Assembly (NCBI RefSeq): GCF_020873915.1 | Contig: NZ_JAHWGP010000005.1 | Location: 62,001-126,000, forward strand | DNA length: 64,000 nucleotides | Direction: 5' to 3' | Origin: Streptomyces sp. DH5 | Lineage (GTDB): Bacteria > Actinomycetota > Actinomycetes > Streptomycetales > Streptomycetaceae | Shown here: piece by piece, positions 9,111 through 19,750 of the stretch | How the letters are laid out: each line of letters begins with the position of its first letter | Position numbering within the stretch: the stretch's first letter is position 1 | Made by a program: the position numbers and the translations under genes | Notes under the pieces: generated by a model | The model's database searches: none | Seen by the model: only the letters and a program-made list of their open reading frames with translations | What the model was told of the DNA's origin: nothing

Positions 9111-9282
9111 CGAACAAGACCTTTCGTCGCGGCACCGGGCTCCCGCGGGTGACCGGAGGTCCAGGGGTCGTTCCCCGGAGGAGCGCGGCATACGTCCAGT
9201 ATCACCGGCCCCTGTCCGGTTCCTTTCCCGGGGTGCCGGCCGGGGCGGGACATCCGCGGACGTGGCATGTACCTTTCCGTCC

Positions 9283-10557
9283 GTGCCCGCACCCGAGAAC
9301 ACCGTACGGCGCTCCCTGCTGGTCGCCGCCACGGTCCTGCTGTCCGCCGCGCTGACCGCGCCCGTCGCGCTGGCGGCCCCCAAACCGTCGACGACACCGT
9401 CGGCCACGCCCCCGGCCGGGATGTCCACGGTGGGCGGCGCCCGGCTCGGGCAGCCGGGCACCCAGGTCAATCTGGCGAGCGGGGTGCCGGTCCTGCCGAA
9501 GGAGCTGTCGGCCAGGTCCTGGATCGTCGCCGACGCCGAGTCCGGTGAGGTCCTCGCCGCGCACAACGCGCACTGGCGGCTGGCCCCGGCGAGCACCCTG
9601 AAGATGCTGTTCGCCGACACCCTGCTGCCGAAGTGGCCCAAGACGACACAGCACACGGTGCGGGTCTCCGACCTGGCCGGGGTCGGGTCCGGTTCCAGCA
9701 TGGTGGGCATCAAGGAGGAGGAGACCTACACGGTCCACGAACTGTGGCTGGGTGTCTTCCTGCGCTCCGGCAACGACGCGGTGCACGTGCTCGCGGCGAT
9801 GAACGACGGCGTCGAGAACACCGTGCGGGAGATGAACGCGCACGCCGAGGAACTCCAGGCGTTCGACACGCACGTGGTCAGCCCGGACGGTTACGACGCC
9901 GACGGGCAGGTGTCGTCCGCCTACGACCTGACGCTGATCGCCCGTTCGGGACTGCAGAAGAAGGACTTCCGGGAGTACGCCTCGACGGTCCGGACGAAGT
10001 TCCCCGGGGAGACGAAGAAGAACAAGAAGGGCAAGGAGGTCCGCGGGTCCTTCGAGATCCAGAACACCAACCGGCTGCTGAGCGGCGATTCCGACGTGCC
10101 CGTCTACCAGGGCATCGCCGGTGTGAAGAACGGCAACACCACCAACGCCGGCGCCACCTTCACCGGTGTCGCCGAGCGGAACGGCAAGGTGCTGCTGGTC
10201 ACCGTGATGAACCCGGAGAAGGACGAGTCCAACGGGGTCTACAAGGAGACCGCCCGGCTCCTTGACTGGGGCTTCCAGGCGGCCGGCAAGGTCGAACCGG
10301 TCGGCGAGCTGGTGCCGCCGAGGAGCGCCGTCCAGGCGGGTGCGCAGCCGGGGCCGTCCGCCTCTCCCGGTGAGGCCGGCGGTGCCGTGGCGGGGTCGAA
10401 GCCGGTGGCGAGCGCCCCGGCCGGCGGCGGGACCGACGGCATCGGGGTCGCGCTGGGCATCACGGGCGGGGTGCTGCTGCTGCTCGCGGGCGGCGGTGTC
10501 CTGGTCAACCGGCGCTGGCCGCTGCCGGACCTGGTGCGCCGCCGCCCACGTCCGTGA
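9283..10557 (+). CDS. D-alanyl-D-alanine carboxypeptidase (penicillin-binding protein, S11 family)
   Basis: 424 residues. A signal peptide (RRSLLVAATVLLSAALTAPVALA, residues 9-31) is followed by the S11 domain with the three penicillin-binding motifs: SxxK in ASTLKM, SxN in SGNDA, and KTG in the variant form KNGNT. The C-terminus has a Pro/Ala/Gly linker and a final membrane helix (LGITGGVLLLLAGGGVLV), so the enzyme is anchored outside the cell. It trims the terminal D-Ala from peptidoglycan stem peptides. The GTG has no clear ribosome-binding site. The 3' end overlaps the convergent BrkB-type gene by 53 bases. Confidence 0.92.
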   Translation: MPAPENTVRRSLLVAATVLLSAALTAPVALAAPKPSTTPSATPPAGMSTVGGARLGQPGTQVNLASGVPVLPKELSARSWIVADAESGEVLAAHNAHWRLAPASTLKMLFADTLLPKWPKTTQHTVRVSDLAGVGSGSSMVGIKEEETYTVHELWLGVFLRSGNDAVHVLAAMNDGVENTVREMNAHAEELQAFDTHVVSPDGYDADGQVSSAYDLTLIARSGLQKKDFREYASTVRTKFPGETKKNKKGKEVRGSFEIQNTNRLLSGDSDVPVYQGIAGVKNGNTTNAGATFTGVAERNGKVLLVTVMNPEKDESNGVYKETARLLDWGFQAAGKVEPVGELVPPRSAVQAGAQPGPSASPGEAGGAVAGSKPVASAPAGGGTDGIGVALGITGGVLLLLAGGGVLVNRRWPLPDLVRRRPRP

Positions 10558-11446
10558 CCGCGGCCGGCTCCGCCGCTTCCCTCCCCTCGTCCTGTTCGCC
10601 GTCCTCTTTGCCGGGGGTCGCCGTCCACGCGGCGCAGAACAGGACCAGCTTCGTCGTGAAGTTGATCCACAGCAGCAGGGCCACGGGGACACCGAAGGCG
10701 CCGTACATGCTCTTCGCGGCCACGCCCTGCACATAGCCGCTGATCAGCAGCTTCAGCAGTTCGAAGCCGACCGCGCCGGTGAGCGCGGCGACGGTCAGCC
10801 GGTGCCGGGTGGGTTCGACGCCGGGCAGCAGGGTGAGGACGTACAGCAGGAGCAGGAAGTCGGCGCCCACGGCGACGGCGAACGCCGCCACGTGCAGGAC
10901 GACGCCGCCCCAGCCTCCCTCCTCCAGCCCGATGGCGTCGCTGATCCGGCCGACCAGCGCGGAGGCGACGGCGGAGGCGACGAGGGTGAGCAGGAGCGCG
11001 CCCCCGAGCCCGACGAGGACGCCCGTGTCCTTGCCCTTGCGCAGGAAGGGGTTCTCCTCCTCCTCGGGCAGCTCCCACACCGCGCGCAGACAGTCGCGCA
11101 TGGCACCGGCCCAGCTGACGCCGGTGAAGAGCAGCACGGCACCGGCGATGAGTCCGACGGTGCCGGCGTTCTGCACCAGGTCCCCGATCTGGTCGGAGAT
11201 GCCGGGCACCTGCTCGGCGATCTTGTTCTGGAGTGCCCTCTGCTGGTCCTGGCCGAGCGTGGCGGCGCCGATCGCCGCCGCGACGGTGAGCAGCGGGAAC
11301 AGTGCGACGAAACTGCGGAACGTCATCGCCGCGGCCAGCCGTGTCCAGTGCACGCGGTCCAGACGCTCGTACGACCGCCACGCGTGGGTGAGCATCGCCC
11401 TCGTCACCCACGGCCCCACACCCGGGAGCTTTTTCAGCCAGTCCAT
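10505..11446 (-). CDS. YihY/BrkB family membrane protein
   Basis: 313 residues with six or so hydrophobic helices. Family signature regions are AAAMTFRSFVALFPLL near the N-terminus, VSWAGAMRDCLRAVWEL in the middle, and YGAFGVPVALLLWINFTTKLVLFCAAW near the C-terminus. It was once annotated as RNase BN; the real function is unknown. Last gene of a four-gene operon (PAP2, UbiA, GtrA, YihY), its start overlapping the end of the GtrA gene by 13 bases. That suggests a link to polyprenyl-phosphate-sugar handling. Confidence 0.87.
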   Translation of the reverse strand: MDWLKKLPGVGPWVTRAMLTHAWRSYERLDRVHWTRLAAAMTFRSFVALFPLLTVAAAIGAATLGQDQQRALQNKIAEQVPGISDQIGDLVQNAGTVGLIAGAVLLFTGVSWAGAMRDCLRAVWELPEEEENPFLRKGKDTGVLVGLGGALLLTLVASAVASALVGRISDAIGLEEGGWGGVVLHVAAFAVAVGADFLLLLYVLTLLPGVEPTRHRLTVAALTGAVGFELLKLLISGYVQGVAAKSMYGAFGVPVALLLWINFTTKLVLFCAAWTATPGKEDGEQDEGREAAEPAAVTDVGGGAPGPAAASAG

Positions 11447-11871
11447 GAGCGGACTCTGCCCGCATTGCGGAAGACCAATGTCCTCGTGCCCCAGAACCGG
11501 ACACCGGTGGCCAGCGCCATGCCGATCACGGCGCCGGACACGGTGTCCGCTCGCTGCGAGGTGAGGCCGAGCCCGTAGTGGCTGACGGTCAGGCACAGCA
11601 GCTGCACGGCGGCGCCGGCCAGGTTGACCGCGAAGAACATCGCGAGGGGACGGGCGCCGCGCACCCGTGTGCCGCGGTACGTGCCGTGCGCGTTGCCCGC
11701 GTAGGCGACCGCGCAGCCGGCGACGAAGGACAGGGCCTTGGCGGTGAGCGGGTCGAGTCCGGCGGGTCCGCGCAGGTACACGAAGAGGGCGAGGTCGACG
11801 GCGTAGGCGAACAGACCGGCGGTGGCGAAACCGACGAGCTCCCGCCGGTGCCGGAGCAGGCGGTCCCTCAC
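11434..11871 (-). CDS. GtrA family membrane protein
   Basis: 145 residues with four membrane helices in the GtrA/DPMS pattern: FATAGLFAYAVDLALFVYLR, then AKALSFVAGCAVAYAGN, a third hydrophobic stretch around AMFFAVNLAGAAVQLLCL, and a last helix before RFWGTRTLVFR. GtrA proteins help position or flip polyprenyl-phosphate-linked sugars; the mycobacterial homologue Rv3789 is tied to decaprenylphosphoryl-arabinose. GTG at 11871 overlaps the UbiA gene's stop by four bases, so the pair is translationally coupled. Confidence 0.88.
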   Translation of the reverse strand: MRDRLLRHRRELVGFATAGLFAYAVDLALFVYLRGPAGLDPLTAKALSFVAGCAVAYAGNAHGTYRGTRVRGARPLAMFFAVNLAGAAVQLLCLTVSHYGLGLTSQRADTVSGAVIGMALATGVRFWGTRTLVFRNAGRVRSWTG

Positions 11872-12812
11872 CAGTCGGCCACGGCCAGGGCGTACATCGC
11901 CGCCCACACCACGCCGATGAGGGCGAGCGCGCGGTCACCGAGGACCACGTCCTCCGGCTCGCCGGCGGTCCCCCGGTCGGCGAAGACGGCGTAGCGCAGC
12001 ACGGCGAGGACGAAGGCGACCACGGAGAGCTGCCGCCAGGGCAGCACGCCGGTGTGCGGCGCCCCGCCGTCCTCCAGGGCCCACAGGCAGTAGCCGATGA
12101 CGGCGACGGCGGCGGCGAGCTGCCACACGAAGCGCAGGTAGCCGGTGGTGTACTCGGCGAGCAGGGCGCGTGTGGCGCCGTCCTTCCCCGCCAGCTGCAC
12201 GGCCTCGGAGTAGCGCTTGGCCGCGACCATGAACAGCGCGCCGAAGCCGGTGGTGATCAGGAACCAGCGCGAGAGCGGGATGCCGAGGGCGAGCCCGCCC
12301 ACCACCGCGCGCATCACGAATCCGGTGGTGACGACGACGAGATCGACGACCAGCACGTGCTTGAGGCTGACGCAGTACGCCACTTGCATGACGAGGTAGG
12401 CGGTCAGCAGCGCGGCGACCTCCGGCGGGCACAGCCGGGCCGCGGCGACCGGCGCGAGGACACCGAGGACGACACCGGCGGCGTAGGCGACGGGGACCGG
12501 GACCTGCCCGGAGGCGACCGGGCGGCGGCACTTGACGGGGTGGGCGCGGTCGGCCTCCGCGTCGCGGGCGTCGTTGACCAGGTAGACGGCGGCGGCGCAG
12601 GCCGTGAACAGCACGAAGACCAGGGCGAGCCGGGCCGGGGCGCCGGCGGAGAACAGTTCACCGGCGGCGGCCGGCGCGGCGATCACCAGGACGTTCTTGA
12701 CCCACTGCTTGGGGCGCGCGGTCCTGAGCAGCCCGGTGAGGAGACCGCCCCCGGCAGGGGGTGGTGCCTGCCGCTGGTCGGTGCGGTCGTGCAGGAGCGC
12801 GGTGTCGGTCAC
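11868..12812 (-). CDS. Decaprenyl-phosphate phosphoribosyltransferase (UbiA family)
   Basis: 314-residue membrane prenyltransferase-fold enzyme. The first Asp-rich motif is in YLVNDARDAEADRAHP, with KWVKN-type sequence (RPKQWVKNVLV) before it, both typical of the Rv3806c (DprA/UbiA) branch. That branch transfers phosphoribose from PRPP to decaprenyl phosphate. Eight or nine hydrophobic helices are visible. A second motif region is around AAKRYSEAVQL. The start GTG overlaps the PAP2 phosphatase stop (GTGA). Genes for later steps of the same pathway lie immediately divergent. Confidence 0.85.
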   Translation of the reverse strand: MTDTALLHDRTDQRQAPPPAGGGLLTGLLRTARPKQWVKNVLVIAAPAAAGELFSAGAPARLALVFVLFTACAAAVYLVNDARDAEADRAHPVKCRRPVASGQVPVPVAYAAGVVLGVLAPVAAARLCPPEVAALLTAYLVMQVAYCVSLKHVLVVDLVVVTTGFVMRAVVGGLALGIPLSRWFLITTGFGALFMVAAKRYSEAVQLAGKDGATRALLAEYTTGYLRFVWQLAAAVAVIGYCLWALEDGGAPHTGVLPWRQLSVVAFVLAVLRYAVFADRGTAGEPEDVVLGDRALALIGVVWAAMYALAVADW

Positions 12813-13402
12813 GCGGGGCCTCCCGCCATCCAGCGGGCGCCGAGCCGTGCGGTGAGCGCGCCGAGGGCGGCGCCGGCCGCCACGTCCGAGGGGTAGTGGA
12901 CGCCGGCCACCAGACGGGAGACGCACACGGCGGCGGCCAGCGGGGGCACCGCACGGGCGCCCAGCGCACCGAAGGCGACGGCGGCGGCCGCGGCGGAGGT
13001 GGCGTGCGAGCTGGGGAAGGAGTGCCGGCCCGCGGTGCCGACCAGGGGGTCCACATGGGCGGGGCGTGGCCGGCGCACGACCCGCTTCACCCCCATGCTG
13101 ACGGCGTGGGCGCCCGCGGTGAGGGCGGTGCCGCGCAGCCAGGCACCGCGCCGCGGACGGTCCACGGCGGCTCCGGTGAGGCCCGCCGCGAGCCACAGCG
13201 CCCCGTGTTCCCCCGCCCAGGACAGGGCACGCGCGGCTCCGGCCACGCGCGGGTCCGTGCCGCACGCCCGGAGCACGGTGACGATCCGGTGGTCCATGCC
13301 GTGGAGACCGCGGGGGCGCGGAAGGTCGTGGTGGTCGTCCATGTGGACCCACTGTTCACCCTCGGCGGGCCAGAAATCCGCCATTGGGGAACGACATCCC
13401 AT
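12809..13402 (-). CDS. PAP2 superfamily phosphatase (candidate decaprenylphosphoryl-phosphoribose phosphatase)
   Basis: About 197 residues with the three PAP2 motifs: KRVVRRPRP, FPSSHATS, and SRLVAGVHYPSDV. The family removes phosphate from lipid phosphates at the membrane. Its position just before the UbiA-type phosphoribosyltransferase mirrors mycobacterial Rv3807c, so it probably dephosphorylates decaprenylphosphoryl-5-phosphoribose (inference). The start is uncertain: ATG at 13402, 13384 or 13345 are possible and none has a good ribosome-binding site. It is the first gene of the minus-strand operon and is divergent from the DprE1-like gene. Confidence 0.83.
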   Translation of the reverse strand: MGCRSPMADFWPAEGEQWVHMDDHHDLPRPRGLHGMDHRIVTVLRACGTDPRVAGAARALSWAGEHGALWLAAGLTGAAVDRPRRGAWLRGTALTAGAHAVSMGVKRVVRRPRPAHVDPLVGTAGRHSFPSSHATSAAAAAVAFGALGARAVPPLAAAVCVSRLVAGVHYPSDVAAGAALGALTARLGARWMAGGPA

Positions 13403-13475
13403 TAATCACCCGTTCCGGGGACGGCATTGACGTTTCGAAACCAACGCGTCACACCGGGGCGATACGGTCGCCGTC

Positions 13476-14831
13476 ATGTCTGCCGACACGGTTTCCGTCA
13501 CGGGATGGGGCCGCACCGCTCCCACCACCGCCCGGCTGATCCGCCCCCGGACGTACGAGGAGGCCGCCAGGGCCGTCCGGGAGTGCGGGGCCCGGGGTGG
13601 CATCGCGCGGGGCCTGGGGCGGGCGTACGGGGACGCGGCGCAGAACGCGGGCGGCGTGGTGCTCGACATGACGGGCCTGGACCGCGTCCACGCGATCGAC
13701 GCCGACGGCGGCACCGTGCTGTGCGACGCGGGCGTCTCCCTGCACCGGCTGATGGAGGTGCTGCTGCCGCTGGGCTGGTTCGTGCCGGTGACGCCGGGCA
13801 CCCGCTACGTGACGGTCGGCGGGGCGATCGGCGCCGACATCCACGGCAAGAACCACCACGTCTCCGGCTCCTTCTCCCGCCACGTGCTCTCCCTGGAACT
13901 GCTCACCGCCGACGGCGAGGTCCGTACGGCCGTTCCGGGCACACCGCTGTTCGAGGCGACCGCCGGCGGCATGGGCCTGACCGGGGTGATCCTCACCGCG
14001 ACGATCCGGCTCCAGCCGGTCGAGACCTCGCTGATGTCGGTCGACACCGAACGCGCGGACGACCTCGACGACCTGATGGCCCGTCTCACCGGCACCGACC
14101 ACCGCTACCGCTACTCGGTCGCCTGGATCGATCTGCTGGCCCGCGGCAGGGCCACCGGCCGCGCGGTGCTCACCCGCGGCGACCACGCGCCCCTGGACGC
14201 CCTGCCGCGCGGCGCACGCGCGCGCCGGGACCCCCTGTCCTTCCGCACCTCCCGGCTGCCGGCCGCCCCCTCCTTCGTCCCCGAGGGCCTGCTCAGCCGC
14301 ACCACCGTGGGCCTGTTCAACGAGCTCTGGTACCGCAAGGCGCCCCGCGCGCGGACCGGGCAGCTGCAGCGGATCCCGGCGTTCTTCCACCCCCTGGACG
14401 GGGTGCCGCACTGGAACCGGGTGTACGGCCGGGGCGGCTTCGTCCAGTACCAGTTCGTCGTCGGGCACGGCCGGGAGGACGCCCTGCGCCGGATCGTGCG
14501 CCGGATCTCCGAGCGGCGCTGCCCGTCCTTCCTCGCGGTCCTCAAACGCTTCGGCGACGCCGACCCGGGCTGGCTGTCCTTCCCCCTGCCGGGCTGGACC
14601 CTGGCCCTGGACGTCCCGGCGGGGCTGCCCGGGCTGGGCGGCCTCCTCGACGAACTCGACGAGGAGGTGGCGGGCGCCGGCGGGCGCGTCTACCTCGCCA
14701 AGGACTCCCGGCTGCGCCCGGAACTGCTTCCCGCCATGTACCCCCGCCTGGGTGACTTTTGCGCGCTGCGCGCCGAGCTGGACCCGCGCGGGGTGTTCAC
14801 CTCCGACCTGTCCCGCCGGCTCCACCTCTGA
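13476..14831 (+). CDS. FAD-binding oxidoreductase, DprE1-like (decaprenylphosphoryl-ribose 2'-oxidase)
   Basis: 451 residues. The N-terminal FAD-binding PCMH domain includes RGLGRAYGDAAQNAGG and GGAIGADIHGKNHHVSGSF. The C-terminal substrate domain includes GRGGFVQYQFVV, LAVLKRFGDADPGWLSFPLPGW, VYLAKDSRL and the terminal FTSDLSRRL, which closely follow mycobacterial DprE1. DprE1 oxidises the 2'-OH of decaprenylphosphoryl-ribose, the first half of its epimerisation to arabinose. At the position of the drug-reactive cysteine (Cys387 in M. tuberculosis) this protein has Ala377 (GWTLALDV). A GATACG hexamer lies close upstream, so a leaderless or short-leader mRNA is likely. Confidence 0.9.
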   Translation: MSADTVSVTGWGRTAPTTARLIRPRTYEEAARAVRECGARGGIARGLGRAYGDAAQNAGGVVLDMTGLDRVHAIDADGGTVLCDAGVSLHRLMEVLLPLGWFVPVTPGTRYVTVGGAIGADIHGKNHHVSGSFSRHVLSLELLTADGEVRTAVPGTPLFEATAGGMGLTGVILTATIRLQPVETSLMSVDTERADDLDDLMARLTGTDHRYRYSVAWIDLLARGRATGRAVLTRGDHAPLDALPRGARARRDPLSFRTSRLPAAPSFVPEGLLSRTTVGLFNELWYRKAPRARTGQLQRIPAFFHPLDGVPHWNRVYGRGGFVQYQFVVGHGREDALRRIVRRISERRCPSFLAVLKRFGDADPGWLSFPLPGWTLALDVPAGLPGLGGLLDELDEEVAGAGGRVYLAKDSRLRPELLPAMYPRLGDFCALRAELDPRGVFTSDLSRRLHL

Positions 14832-14861
14832 ATCCGTCGACCCCTCAGCCAAGGAGCTGCC

Positions 14862-15617
14862 GTGAAGGACGCCTTCGGCCTCCCCCAGTCCCTGCTCGTC
14901 CTCGGCGGCACGTCCGAGATCGCGCTCGCCACCGCGCGGCGGCTGATCGCCCGCCGCACCCGCACCGTGTGGCTCGCCGGCCGCCCCTCCCCGGGCTTGG
15001 ACGAGGCCGCCGGACGGTTGCGGGAACTCGGCGCCGAGGTGCGCACCGTCGCCTTCGACGCGCTCGACCCCGCCGCCCACGGGGACGCCCTCGGCAAGGT
15101 CTTCGCCGAGGGCGACATCGACATGGTGCTGCTCGCCTTCGGCACCCTGGGCGACCAGGCGCACGACGAACGGGACCCGGGGGCGGCGGTCCGGGTCGCG
15201 CAGACCAACTACACCGGCGCGGTCTCGGCGGGCCTGGTCTGCGCCGGCGCCCTCCAGGCGCAGGGCCACGGCTCGCTGGTGGTGCTGTCGTCCGTGGCGG
15301 GCGAGCGCGCCCGCCGCGCGAACTTCATCTACGGCTCCAGCAAGGCCGGCCTGGACGCGTTCGCCCAGGGCCTTGGCGACGCGCTGTACGGCACGGGCGT
15401 GCACGTCATGGTCGTGCGCCCCGGGTTCGTGCGGACACGGATGACGGCCGGGCTGCCCGAGGCGCCGCTCGCGACCACGCCGGAGGCGGTCGCGGCGGCC
15501 GTGGAGCTGGGCTTGCGGCGCCGGGCGGAGACGGTGTGGGTGCCGGGGGCGCTGCGGATGGTGATGTCGGCGCTGCGGCACCTGCCGCGCGGGGTGTTCC
15601 GGCGGCTGCCGGTGTGA
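14862..15617 (+). CDS. SDR family reductase, DprE2-like (decaprenylphosphoryl-2-keto-ribose reductase)
   Basis: 251-residue short-chain dehydrogenase. The nucleotide-binding LVLGGTSEIALATARRL fits the GxxxGxG variant of DprE2. Catalytic residues are Ser in VVLSSVAGERA and the YGSSKAG motif (Tyr-xxx-Lys). The C-terminal PGFVRTRMTAGL is also typical. It reduces the 2-keto intermediate made by DprE1 to give decaprenylphosphoryl-arabinose. The GTG follows AAGGAG (14851-14856), 30 bases after the DprE1-like gene; the two act as an enzyme pair. Confidence 0.88.
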   Translation: MKDAFGLPQSLLVLGGTSEIALATARRLIARRTRTVWLAGRPSPGLDEAAGRLRELGAEVRTVAFDALDPAAHGDALGKVFAEGDIDMVLLAFGTLGDQAHDERDPGAAVRVAQTNYTGAVSAGLVCAGALQAQGHGSLVVLSSVAGERARRANFIYGSSKAGLDAFAQGLGDALYGTGVHVMVVRPGFVRTRMTAGLPEAPLATTPEAVAAAVELGLRRRAETVWVPGALRMVMSALRHLPRGVFRRLPV

Positions 15618-15626
15618 GAGCCGCAG

Positions 15627-15650
15627 GAGCCCGCCGGCGCCGGCGGGCTC
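15627..15650. terminator. Bidirectional terminator (24-bp palindrome)
   Basis: Perfect palindrome GAGCCCGCCGGC/GCCGGCGGGCTC between the converging DprE2-like and LigT-like genes. It touches the stop codon of the latter. Confidence 0.65.
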
Positions 15651-16227
15651 AGTGGGCGGAGACGGAACCCAGGTCCGCGCGTCCGGTCTGGGGCGGCACC
15701 ACGAGAGAACCGAAGGGGAAGTCGCGCAGCTTGCGCCACACCCCGTCGGCGCCCTGCTCGTACAGCGCGAACCCGGTGCAGGCCCACCGGGCCTCGTAGT
15801 CGGAGAGCTCTTCGTAGGCGCGGTCCATGGCCGCCTCGTCGATCCCGTGCGCCACGGTGACGTGCGGGTGGTACGGGAACTGCAGCTCGCGCGCCATCGG
15901 CCCGGAGGCGGCCCGGACCTGCTTCTGCAGCCAGGTGCACGCCGCGCCGCCCTCGACGACCTGCAGGAACACCACCGGCGTCAGCGGCCGGAAGGTGCCG
16001 GTGCCGGAGAGCCGCATGGGGAACGGGCGGGCGGCCTCGGCGACCTCGCCGAGGTGCGCCTCGACGGCCGCCAGGTCGGTGTCGCCGACCTCCGTCGGCG
16101 GCAGCAGGGTGACGTGCGTGGGGATGCCGTGAGCCGCGGCGTCGCCGAAGCCCGCGCGCAGCTGCTGAAGCCGGCTGCCGTGAGGCTCCGGGACCGCGAT
16201 CGACACGCCGATCGTTACGGTCCCCAC
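15649..16227 (-). CDS. 2'-5' RNA ligase / 2H phosphoesterase family protein (LigT-like)
   Basis: 192 residues with the two HxTx motifs that define the 2H phosphoesterases: THVTLLPP (about residues 37-44) and HPHVTVAHG (about 120). Members ligate or hydrolyse 2'-5' or cyclic phosphodiester bonds in RNA, or act on ADP-ribose-1'',2''-cyclic phosphate; the substrate here is unknown. It has a GTG start and stands alone between the DprE2-like gene and trpS. Confidence 0.85.
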   Translation of the reverse strand: MGTVTIGVSIAVPEPHGSRLQQLRAGFGDAAAHGIPTHVTLLPPTEVGDTDLAAVEAHLGEVAEAARPFPMRLSGTGTFRPLTPVVFLQVVEGGAACTWLQKQVRAASGPMARELQFPYHPHVTVAHGIDEAAMDRAYEELSDYEARWACTGFALYEQGADGVWRKLRDFPFGSLVVPPQTGRADLGSVSAH

Positions 16228-16404
16228 GTCGTCTCCTGTCGTTGTGGTGGTGAAGCGTGGTGGTGGTGCCCCGGGTGACCGCCGGAGCGGTCACCCTGCC
16301 ATCGACTGTACGACCACGGCCCGGATGCGGGCAGGCGCAACCGAAGTGATGTGCAGCGCTGTGCGGTGGTACGGATCGCGGCCGTGGGCCGGTTCAGCGC
16401 CGGT

Positions 16405-19330
<2,926 letters not shown>

Positions 19331-19365
19331 GGAGGACCTCCGGACGTGGCGTTCGGCGTTCACGG

Positions 19366-19468
19366 TACGGCCCAGGCGCACGGCACGGTGCCGGCCCCGG
19401 CGGTGTGCGGGTCCGGGGGCCGCTTCCCGATGGTTGCTCCATCCCAGCGCGCCAGTCACGGCCCGCGG
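19366..19468 (-). ncRNA. ZTP (pfl) riboswitch in the glyA leader
   Basis: On the minus strand the leader reads GGGCCGTGACTGGCG, then hairpin GGGATGG/CCATC, then CGGGAAGCGGCCC. After a 30-base GC-rich linker, a second part reads GCGCCTGGGCC. These are the two conserved halves of the ZTP riboswitch: the GUGACUGGCG strand pairing back through GGGAAGCG, and the distal CGCCUGGGC that forms the pseudoknot. It ends about 37 bases before the glyA ATG. GGAGG followed by CCTCC just ahead of the ATG suggests control at translation initiation. glyA is a classic target of this RNA class. Confidence 0.85.
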
Positions 19469-19535
19469 CCAGGCTACCGGGCGGCACGCGGTGCCACGGG
19501 AGGGCGTCCACCATCCGGGCGCCGGCTCCTGGCCG

Positions 19536-19750
19536 GGGCCTGTCCGGCGGACCATGCCGGGGACGCGGGTTCGGCACGCCCGTCTGCGGTGTTGTCGTCG
19601 GTCGTCGCCTCCCCCGCCCTCGGCTCCGCTCACGCGGGGCCCCATCGCGTCGACGCCCTCCTCCGCCTCGCAGCTGGACGCACCAGACCCCGCTCACCTG
19701 AGCCGTAAGGCGCCGTCGCCTCCTCCGACTTGGTTCGCCGGACAGGCCCT
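19536..19750. mobile_element. MITE (IS-derived, about 215 bp)
   Basis: Bounded by an 18-bp terminal inverted repeat with one mismatch: GGGCCTGTCCGGCGGACC at 19536-19553 and GGTTCGCCGGACAGGCCC at 19732-19749. It encodes no transposase. Such ends are typical of IS5-like elements in Streptomyces, and the 215-bp size fits a non-autonomous derivative. I see no clear target-site duplication. The right end overlaps the stop codon of the glutathionylspermidine-synthase-like gene, and the left end lies about 70 bases upstream of the glyA riboswitch. Confidence 0.75.
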
